Of a DNA stretch of 64,000 nucleotides, positions 57,303 to 64,000 are shown piece by piece. A model generated the notes under the pieces. That model made no database searches. It saw only the letters and a program-made list of their open reading frames with translations, and was not told the DNA's origin. The DNA comes from Aromatoleum evansii (lineage in GTDB: Bacteria > Pseudomonadota > Gammaproteobacteria > Burkholderiales > Rhodocyclaceae), in assembly GCF_012910805.1 (NCBI RefSeq), contig NZ_WTVK01000011.1, positions 1 to 64,000 of the forward strand, written 5' to 3'. Both the position numbers and the translations under genes were made by a program. Every line of letters starts with the position of its first letter. Positions within the stretch are counted from its first letter, which is position 1.

Positions 57303-60300
57303 GCGGATTCCTCTCGCTGCGGCGGCTTGTCCTGCTCGCGGCGGCCTTTCTGGCCGTTCTGCTGGCGGCCGGCGCGAGCCACGCCCAGCCCCGCGCCGAG
57401 CCGCGGGTGCTGAGAGTGGTCAGCGACTACAACTATCCGCCCTTCCTGTTCCTCGACCCGGCGGGCGCACCGACCGGTTATCTGGTGGACTACTGGCGCC
57501 TCTGGGAGCAAAAGACCGGCGTCAAGGTCGAGCTGCAGGCCATCCAGTGGTCCGAGGCGCAACGCAGTCTGCTGGAGGGTGAGGCGGATGTCATCGACAT
57601 GATTTTCCGCACGCCCGCGCGCGAACCCCTGTACGAGTTTTCTCCCCCCTACGCGAAGGTCCCGGTAGGGGTCTATGCGGACGAGTCCATCCAGGGGATC
57701 CACGACGTCGCCGGGCTGCGCGGCTTCATGGTTGGCGTGATGGCCGGAGATGCCTGCATTGAAGAGCTGGGCAGACAGGGCGTCGACAAGTTTCGCGAGT
57801 ACCCCGATTACGCCCGCCTGATCGTCGGTGCCCTGGCGGGCGAAGTGCGCCTGTTCTGCCTGGATGAATACCCGGCAAACTACTACCTCTACCGCAATGA
57901 AGCGCAGCAACTGTTCCCGAAGGTTTTCACGCTCTACGAGGGGCGGTTTCACCGGGCAGTGAAGAAGGGCAATGTCGAAGCGCTGCGGCTTGTCGAGCGC
58001 GGCATCGCCGCCATCAGCGCCGAGGAGGACGCGGCCCTGCGCGCGAAGTGGATGCCCCCCCCGGCGGTCGAATACGGTCGATATCTGCGCTACCTCGCCG
58101 CGGCGCTCATCGTCCTCGCGCTCGCGGCGCTCGGCCTCATTGTCTGGCTGCGTGCCTTGCGGCGTGCGGTGGCCCGGCGCACGGCCGAGCTGGAGGCGAG
58201 CGAGGCGCGCTTCCGGCGCTTGTTCGAGGAGACGCAACAGGGCGTTACGCTGATCGAGGACGGGCGTATCGTCGCTGCCAACAAGGCGTCGCTGAAGATG
58301 TTGCGGATGGAGCGGCTAGACCAGGTCCTCGGTCGCTCCCCGGCCGACATTTCCCCCGTGCTGCAGCCCGACGGCCAGCCCTCGGCGGCCAAGGCAGCGG
58401 AAATCATCGCGCGTACGCTTGCGGAGGGCAGCAGTCGCTTCGAGTGGCTGCACCTCAGGGCAAACGGCGAGACCTTCCCCGCCGAGGTGCTGCTCACGGT
58501 GATCCCCGAGGGCGAACGCATGCTGCTGCACGCGGCTTGGTCCGACATCAGCGCGCAGAAGGAGGCCGAGCGGGAGGTTCAGCGTTATCGCGAACGGCTC
58601 GAAACCCTGGTCGCCGAGCGGACGGCCGAGCTCGCGGCGGCCACGGATTCCCTCAAAGCTGCAATCGATGAGCAGCAGGCGATCTTCGACACGACTTCAT
58701 CGGGCATCGCCCTGATCAGGGATCGCGTGCTGGTCCGCTGCAATCGGAGGCTGCACGAGATGCTGGGGTGGCCGCCAGGCGCGATGGCGGGGCAGTCGAC
58801 CGCAATCTGGTATCCCGACGAGGCGGCCTGCGAAGCGGGCGGCGGCGAGGTGTACGAGACGATCTGGCAGGGCAGGCCGCATCGGCGCGAACAGCAGCTG
58901 ATGCGGCGCGACGGGTCGCTGTTCTGGGCCCGCCTGACCGGCATCGCGGTGGACGTGCATGACCGCAGCAAGGGTACGGTGTGGGTCATCGACGACATCA
59001 GCGCGGAGCACGCCGTCCTCGAGAACATGGAGTGCGCGCGAGCGCTGGCCGAAGAGGCGGCGAACGCCAAGTCGGCCTTCCTCGCCAATATGAGCCACGA
59101 GATGCGCACGCCGCTCAACGTCATCATCGGCATCACCCATCTGGTGCTCAAGGGCGATCTCGCAGCGCAGCAGCGCGGGCTGCTGGAGAAGGTGCAGGCC
59201 TCGAGCAAACACCTGCTCGGCATCATCAACGACGTTCTGGACCTGTCCAAGATGGAGGCCGGCAAGCTGACACCCGAACACATCGATGTCGATCTGCCGG
59301 GACTGGTTGGCGAAGTGGGGGCGCAGATCGCCGACAAGGCGAAGGGCAAGGGGCTCGACCTCGTCATCGAGTTGGCGCCCGACGTGCCGACCTTCATTCT
59401 CGGTGATCCGCTACGCATTTCGCAGGTGCTGCTCAACTACGCGAACAACGCGGTCAAGTTCACCGAGCGCGGCCGGATCGTGCTACGCACCCGCGTCCAG
59501 CATGCGCTGCGCGACGAGCTCGAGCTGCGTTTCGAGGTCAGCGACACCGGCATCGGCATCGCCGAAGAACAACGCTCGCGCCTGTTCCGCAGCTTCGAGC
59601 AGGCCGACAGCTCGATCACGCGCAAGTACGGCGGCACGGGGTTGGGGCTGGCAATCAGCAAGCGTCTGGCCGAACTCATGGGCGGTGCGGTCGGCGTCGA
59701 CAGCGCGCCGGGAGGAGGCTCGACCTTCTGGTTTACGTGCAAGGTGGGCGTTTCCCGACGTGCGTCTTCCCCCCCTGTTCCGTCCCCCGCCTTGCCTGCG
59801 TCGGGAGCGGTCGTGGCGGGCGCCCGGGTGCTGCTGGTGGAGGACAATGAGCTGAATCGCGAGGTTGTGGCGGCGCTGTTGCGCGATTCGGGCGTCGAGG
59901 TCGGCTTCGCGGAAGACGGTGCGGAGGCGCTTCGCCGCGCGCAGGAACAGGTCTGGCAGCTCGTCCTCATGGACATGCAGATGCCCGTCATGGACGGCAT
60001 CACGGCAACGCGTGAGATTCGCAAGCTGCCCGGGTTGCAGGGTTTGCCGATTGTCGCGCTGACGGCCAGTGCCATGCCCGGAGACCGCGAGCGATGTCTC
60101 GCGGCCGGGATGAACGATTACCTCACGAAGCCGGTCGACCCCTCCCGACTTCAGGAAGCCCTGCAGCGCTGGATCGGGCCGCAGACCGCTGTGCGATCGC
60201 CAACCCCGCCGTCACAACGAGTTCCCCCGGCGACGGCGGGTGTCGCGCAGACAGCAGCGGTCGACGCCGCCGCACGGGAACTCTGCCGGGCCGTCCTCGA

Positions 60301-60478
60301 TCGCCTGGCAGCCGACGATTTTGCGAGTGTGGCGCTGCTCGAAAGCAATGCCGCCGACTTGCGCGCGGCGCTCGGCGGGAGTTTCGATGCGGTGCTCCAG
60401 GCGGCCCGGAGCTTCGACTTTGCGGGCGCGCGCGACCGTCTCGAAGTGGCCATCGCCGAGGCGGGGCAGGGCGCATGA
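57299..60478 (+). CDS. Hybrid histidine kinase with periplasmic SBP_bac_3 sensor (EvgS/BvgS-like)
   Basis: Protein of 1059 residues. A signal peptide ([20 protein letters not shown]) precedes a family-3 solute-binding domain (~34-255: [31 protein letters not shown]), then TM (~263-285), two PAS domains (~300-425 and ~455-580), HisKA with H600 in [12 protein letters not shown], HATPase, and a receiver with D892. It ends with a helical tail like that of the preceding kinase. The binding domain probably detects an amino acid or similar small ligand. ATGA overlaps with both the preceding and following genes. Confidence 0.9.
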   Translation: MSGFLSLRRLVLLAAAFLAVLLAAGASHAQPRAEPRVLRVVSDYNYPPFLFLDPAGAPTGYLVDYWRLWEQKTGVKVELQAIQWSEAQRSLLEGEADVIDMIFRTPAREPLYEFSPPYAKVPVGVYADESIQGIHDVAGLRGFMVGVMAGDACIEELGRQGVDKFREYPDYARLIVGALAGEVRLFCLDEYPANYYLYRNEAQQLFPKVFTLYEGRFHRAVKKGNVEALRLVERGIAAISAEEDAALRAKWMPPPAVEYGRYLRYLAAALIVLALAALGLIVWLRALRRAVARRTAELEASEARFRRLFEETQQGVTLIEDGRIVAANKASLKMLRMERLDQVLGRSPADISPVLQPDGQPSAAKAAEIIARTLAEGSSRFEWLHLRANGETFPAEVLLTVIPEGERMLLHAAWSDISAQKEAEREVQRYRERLETLVAERTAELAAATDSLKAAIDEQQAIFDTTSSGIALIRDRVLVRCNRRLHEMLGWPPGAMAGQSTAIWYPDEAACEAGGGEVYETIWQGRPHRREQQLMRRDGSLFWARLTGIAVDVHDRSKGTVWVIDDISAEHAVLENMECARALAEEAANAKSAFLANMSHEMRTPLNVIIGITHLVLKGDLAAQQRGLLEKVQASSKHLLGIINDVLDLSKMEAGKLTPEHIDVDLPGLVGEVGAQIADKAKGKGLDLVIELAPDVPTFILGDPLRISQVLLNYANNAVKFTERGRIVLRTRVQHALRDELELRFEVSDTGIGIAEEQRSRLFRSFEQADSSITRKYGGTGLGLAISKRLAELMGGAVGVDSAPGGGSTFWFTCKVGVSRRASSPPVPSPALPASGAVVAGARVLLVEDNELNREVVAALLRDSGVEVGFAEDGAEALRRAQEQVWQLVLMDMQMPVMDGITATREIRKLPGLQGLPIVALTASAMPGDRERCLAAGMNDYLTKPVDPSRLQEALQRWIGPQTAVRSPTPPSQRVPPATAGVAQTAAVDAAARELCRAVLDRLAADDFASVALLESNAADLRAALGGSFDAVLQAARSFDFAGARDRLEVAIAEAGQGA

Positions 60479-60882
60479 ACGTTCATCGCGGCGACATTCG
60501 CGCAAGCCTGGCAAGCGAATTGCCCGCAGGCACGTTCATCTGCAGGCTCGACGAGGTTCCGCCCACGGGAGGCCATGTCGTCCGATTGCTGCGGGGCGGG
60601 ATAGAAATCTCGCTCATCGTGCTGAGGCAGCACGAGACGGTCCGATGCTTTCTGAATCGCTGCCCCCATCTCGGCTCGGAACTCGCACGCCAGGACAGAC
60701 ATCTCTACTTCGAGCCCGGGGTGTCGATCGAGTGCAACGTGCATTACGCCGTGTTCCGCTGGGCCGATGGCGTCTGCGTGCGCGGGGATTGCAGGGGAGA
60801 GTCCCTGACCGGCGTGCCGGTGACGGTCGCCGGGGAGGGGATCCGGGTCGGCGAGTGGCCCCGGGATGCCAAGGATGCATGA
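60475..60882 (+). CDS. Small Rieske [2Fe-2S] protein inside a signalling operon
   Basis: Protein of 135 residues. Rieske ligands are complete: C63-P-H65 and C87-NV-H90 (CPHLGSEL and CNVHYAVF). There is no signal peptide or membrane segment, so it is cytoplasmic. It resembles NirD-type and dioxygenase-ferredoxin Rieske proteins, but no oxygenase or reductase gene adjoins it. Four-base overlaps on both sides tie it to a hybrid kinase and an HD-GYP gene. A redox-sensing or electron-transfer role in that pathway is speculation. Confidence 0.85.
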   Translation: MNVHRGDIRASLASELPAGTFICRLDEVPPTGGHVVRLLRGGIEISLIVLRQHETVRCFLNRCPHLGSELARQDRHLYFEPGVSIECNVHYAVFRWADGVCVRGDCRGESLTGVPVTVAGEGIRVGEWPRDAKDA

Positions 60883-60902
60883 GTCCTGATGCGGAGCCAG
60901 TG

Positions 60903-62267
60903 ATGTCGGACACGAACACCGTTACGATGGATCAATTGCGGGTCGGGCTGTACGTCATGCTGGATCTGAGCTGGTTCCAGCATCCATTTGCCTTCAGCCA
61001 GTTCAAGATCAAGTCCGAGGACCAGATCCGGGAGATCCGGAGTCTCGGCCTGACGACGGTGCGCTACAACCCGGCCCTGAGCGACATGACGGCGCGCCAG
61101 GCCCCTTCCTCCCCGGATGCCGCGGCGGCGCCCGACCCTTCGTCACCGCCATCGCCCCCCGGCGCACCCGATGCGGGGGAGGGGACTGCGGCGCCGGCAG
61201 CGAACTCCGACGCCTCGGCCGGCGCAACAGGCGCAGCGATCCTGCCTGCACTGGCGGCGAAGCGGGCGCTGGTCGAGCGCATCCGGGCGCAGCGCGAGGC
61301 CGCAGTGAGGGTGGAGGCGGCCTTTGTGCACGCGGCGAAGGCGATCCGGGATATCGAGCGGAACCTGTACTCGAATCCCGCGGAGTCGGTGCAGCAGGCG
61401 GGGCTGCTGGTGGACCAGATCGCGGACTCGATCCTGTCTTCCCCCGACCTTGCAATTCACGTAATGGGCGATCGCACGGGCGGCGAGGAGCTCTACTTCC
61501 ACTCGCTCAACGTCGCGATGCTGTCGCTGATGATCGCCCGTGAGGTCCGGGCGCCGCAGGAAGTCTTCTCGGCGCTCGGGATGGGCGCGCTGCTGCACGA
61601 CATCGGGCGCAAGGAGATCCCGGAAAAGATCTTGCACAAGACCGAGCCGCTCACCCAGGCCGAGCGCAATCTTTATCAGATGCATTGCCAGTTCGGGGTG
61701 GACATCGGTCGCCGTCTGCAGCTGTCCAAACCTGCCCTGGAGGTCATCCGCGACCATCATGAGCTCTATGACGGTACCGGCTATCCGGCCGGCCTCAAGG
61801 GGGATGCCATCGGCCTGCTGCCGCGCATCGTCGCGGTCGCGAACTATTACGACGAACTGTGCAATCCGGCGGATATCGCCAGCGCCATGACGCCGCACGA
61901 GGCCCTTTCGCGGATGTACGCGAAGCTGCGCCCCAAATTCGATCAACGCATGCTGCAGGCGTTCATTCGCTGTCTTGGCGTCTATCCGCCGGGGACCATC
62001 GTGCAGCTCTCTAACGGCCTGGTTGCGATGGTGGCCACCGTCAATACCGCCAAGCCGATGAAGCCGGTGATCGTCATCTACGACGCAAGCATTCCCCGGG
62101 ACGACGCGATACTCGTCGACCTGGCGCGGGAGCAGGACCTGAATATCGCCAAGGCGCTCCGGCCGGCGCAAGTGCCGATCGAGATCTACAACTACCTGAG
62201 CCCGCGCAAGCGTGTCAGCTATTATTTCGACCCCGGAAAAGCCGGACAGGACGCGGTGCCCCAATGA
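60903..62267 (+). CDS. DUF3391-type HD-GYP protein
   Basis: About 454 residues. The N-terminal region (MDQLRVGLYVMLDLSWFQHPF) is DUF3391-like, followed by a Pro/Ala-rich linker (~65-110). The HD-GYP domain has H232-D233 in LHDIGRKEIP and HHELYDGTGYP, both intact. GGAG before ATG 60903 supports this start; an ATG at 60879 overlapping the Rieske stop (ATGA) is an alternative. Architecture parallels the HD-GYP protein at 40708-42099, which has lost the HD histidine. Confidence 0.88.
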   Translation: MSDTNTVTMDQLRVGLYVMLDLSWFQHPFAFSQFKIKSEDQIREIRSLGLTTVRYNPALSDMTARQAPSSPDAAAAPDPSSPPSPPGAPDAGEGTAAPAANSDASAGATGAAILPALAAKRALVERIRAQREAAVRVEAAFVHAAKAIRDIERNLYSNPAESVQQAGLLVDQIADSILSSPDLAIHVMGDRTGGEELYFHSLNVAMLSLMIAREVRAPQEVFSALGMGALLHDIGRKEIPEKILHKTEPLTQAERNLYQMHCQFGVDIGRRLQLSKPALEVIRDHHELYDGTGYPAGLKGDAIGLLPRIVAVANYYDELCNPADIASAMTPHEALSRMYAKLRPKFDQRMLQAFIRCLGVYPPGTIVQLSNGLVAMVATVNTAKPMKPVIVIYDASIPRDDAILVDLAREQDLNIAKALRPAQVPIEIYNYLSPRKRVSYYFDPGKAGQDAVPQ

Positions 62268-63940
62268 GTAGTCTCGCCGAACTGATGCTCGACCACAGCT
62301 CGCAGATGATGCTGGCGGTCGACCCCGCCTCGCTGCGGATCTTGCTGGTCAATCGGCCCGTGACCGGGACGCTCGGCTATTCGCGCGATCAGCTGGCGGA
62401 GATGTGCATCACCGACATCGAGAGTTCCCTGCAGGACGTCTTCTATTGGGAGGACGTGCACAACGGTCAGTACCAGGAGATCGAGGAGCAGGAGGGGCTC
62501 TACCGCTGCGCGGACGAGTCGATGATGTCGGTGATGAAGTCCGTCCGCGTGGTCACCCATGAAGGCGCGCCGCTCATCCTGGTATCCGCGCGCGATACCC
62601 GGAACGAGCTGCAGATGGAGGATGCACTCGAGCAGACGCTTTCCCAACTGCGCGCAACGCTCGAGTCGACGGGCAACGGCATCCTCGTCATCGACTGGCA
62701 GGGCAGAATCACCAACATGAACCGGCTGGCCAGCAACATGTGGGGAATCCCCGACGAACTGCTGCGCGAGCGCGACGATGCTGCAATCCTGGAATTCATT
62801 GCCAGCCGTGTGACGGACGGCGAGCTGTGCCGCACGCGGCTGCGAGCCACCGTCGATAGTGCGGACAGCGAAGATCTGTATCGCCTGGCCGATGGCCGCG
62901 TGTTCGAGTGCCGTTCGCATCCCCAGTACATGGGCGAGCGGATCGTCGGACGGGTTTTCGCGTACAGCGACATCACCGAGCGCACGCTCGCCGAGGAAGC
63001 GCTGCGCGAGTCGCGCGACCGCCTCGAGGACCGGGTTCGCGAGCGCACGGCCGAACTGGAAAGGGCCAATGCAACGCTGCAGGGGGAAAAGCGGCACCAG
63101 GAGACCTTGATCCGAAAGCTGGAGGCGGCCCAGAACCAGCTGCTGCAGTCGGAAAAAATGGCATCCATCGGCCAGCTCGCCGCGGGCGTCGCGCATGAGA
63201 TCAACAACCCCGTCGGTTTCGTCAATTCCAACCTGGGAACGCTGCAGCGCTATTCCGAAGACCTGTTGCGTCTGCTCGCCGCCTACGAAGGCGCCGAAGA
63301 CTCACTCAACGCCGCGCAGCAGGCTGACATCGCGCGCATGAAGGAGGACATCGACGCCGCCTACCTCCGCGAGGACATCGGCGACCTGCTGAAGGAGTCG
63401 CTCGAAGGCCTGCAGCGCGTCAGGCGCATCGTGCAGGATCTGAAGGACTTCTCGCATGTCGGCAAGGGCGAGCGCGAGCTGGCGAATCTCGAAGCGGGCC
63501 TGGAGAGCACGCTCAATGTCGTGTGGCACGAGCTCAAGTACAAGGCCGATGTCGTCAAGGAGTACAGCGGCCTTCCGGAACTCGAGTGCATTCCGTCGCA
63601 GCTCAACCAGGTGTTCATGAACCTGCTGGTGAATGCTGCGCATGCGATAGAAACGCACGGACGCATCACCTTGCGCACCGGCTTCGACGATGAAGTCGTC
63701 TGGGTCGAAGTCGAGGACACGGGCAAGGGAATCCCGCCCGAGCATCTGAGCCGCATCTTCGAGCCGTTCTTCACGACCAAGGACGTCGGCAAGGGCACCG
63801 GCCTCGGGTTGTCGCTTTCTTACGGCATCGTCAAGCGACACCAGGGGCACATCGAGGTTAGGAGCGAGCCCGGCAAGGGGGCCGTGTTTCGAGTCGTTCT
63901 GCCCAGGCATCCCGCGGCCGAGACCGAAAGCTTGGCATGA
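62264..63940 (+). CDS. PAS-domain sensor histidine kinase (soluble)
   Basis: Protein of 558 residues with no membrane segments. PAS-like domains occupy ~1-115 and ~125-245, and a coiled coil ~245-295. The H-box has H311 in [15 protein letters not shown], a variant typical of HPK4-class kinases. The catalytic domain follows with [21 protein letters not shown] and [24 protein letters not shown]. It lacks its own receiver, so it must signal to a separate regulator, for example the REC-HD-GYP protein of this operon. ATGA overlap with the preceding gene. Confidence 0.9.
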   Translation: MSSLAELMLDHSSQMMLAVDPASLRILLVNRPVTGTLGYSRDQLAEMCITDIESSLQDVFYWEDVHNGQYQEIEEQEGLYRCADESMMSVMKSVRVVTHEGAPLILVSARDTRNELQMEDALEQTLSQLRATLESTGNGILVIDWQGRITNMNRLASNMWGIPDELLRERDDAAILEFIASRVTDGELCRTRLRATVDSADSEDLYRLADGRVFECRSHPQYMGERIVGRVFAYSDITERTLAEEALRESRDRLEDRVRERTAELERANATLQGEKRHQETLIRKLEAAQNQLLQSEKMASIGQLAAGVAHEINNPVGFVNSNLGTLQRYSEDLLRLLAAYEGAEDSLNAAQQADIARMKEDIDAAYLREDIGDLLKESLEGLQRVRRIVQDLKDFSHVGKGERELANLEAGLESTLNVVWHELKYKADVVKEYSGLPELECIPSQLNQVFMNLLVNAAHAIETHGRITLRTGFDDEVVWVEVEDTGKGIPPEHLSRIFEPFFTTKDVGKGTGLGLSLSYGIVKRHQGHIEVRSEPGKGAVFRVVLPRHPAAETESLA

Positions 63941-64000
63941 TCCTGGTTCGGGGGCTCGTTCACGCCATGTCGGGCGTGCCGGGCCCCGTCCTGGCATCGC
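63937..64000 (+). CDS. 5' end of a further gene in the signalling operon (truncated by window)
   Basis: An ATG overlaps the preceding TGA (ATGA), and 21 codons stay open to the right edge ([13 protein letters not shown]...). The overlap pattern matches the rest of the operon. Too short to identify. Confidence 0.4.
   Translation, partial: MILVRGLVHAMSGVPGPVLAS

Overview
The window is GC-rich chromosomal DNA of a betaproteobacterium. Gene content and order point to Rhodocyclales (Azoarcus/Aromatoleum/Thauera type): ffs-dnaX-ybaB-recR, petABC-sspA-sspB, an assimilatory nitrate cluster with a phosphatase-kinase fusion, and many c-di-GMP proteins. This placement is inferred from gene content only. 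No tRNA, rRNA, insertion sequence or CRISPR array was seen.

Layout. (1) 1-1521: the end of a membrane-protein gene, then a secreted C-type-lectin/RTX protein. (2) 1790-11520: the nitrate assimilation operon cobA-nirB-nirD-nasA-PP2C/kinase-nasC. It sits behind two candidate NtrC sites, a sigma-54 promoter, and a two-hairpin ANTAR (NasT-type) leader that overlaps an intrinsic terminator. (3) 11810-20103: an ArnT-like glycosyltransferase, an SdiA-regulated-type protein, a frameshifted threonine aldolase, a purine salvage operon (permease-apt-hpt) and an acyl-CoA ligase. (4) 20158-29636: housekeeping genes, namely 4.5S RNA, a patatin/Omp85 protein, dnaX-ybaB-recR, the cytochrome bc1 operon and sspAB. 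(5) 29691-38940: dadA, fbp, a pair of long structured inverted-repeat elements, an Lrp-type regulator divergent from putA, and tamA. (6) 38960-46169 (minus strand): a c-di-GMP operon of binding protein, membrane GGDEF-EAL, HD-GYP and EAL proteins. (7) 46342-49710: an ECF sigma factor with a zinc-finger partner, convergent with a bufferin-type RiPP/copper operon (bufA-bufB-bufC-DoxX). (8) 49978-52449: aromatic aminotransferase and a CaiB-type CoA-transferase. (9) 52946-64000: a tightly overlapping signalling operon of REC-HD-GYP, two hybrid histidine kinases, a small Rieske protein, a second HD-GYP protein, a PAS kinase and a truncated gene at the edge.

How the parts work together. In the nas operon, NasC reduces nitrate and NirBD reduces nitrite. 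CobA supplies the siroheme precursor and NasA imports the substrate. The 5' control region would require nitrogen limitation (NtrC/sigma-54) plus nitrate or nitrite (NasT antitermination). Two separate clusters carry most of the c-di-GMP turnover and phosphorelay capacity, and both are led by sensory modules.

The most unusual item is the pair of elements at 32192-32390 and 32523-32705. They share short conserved segments and one fold, but their long stems differ in sequence while pairing is kept. No known family could be assigned by eye.
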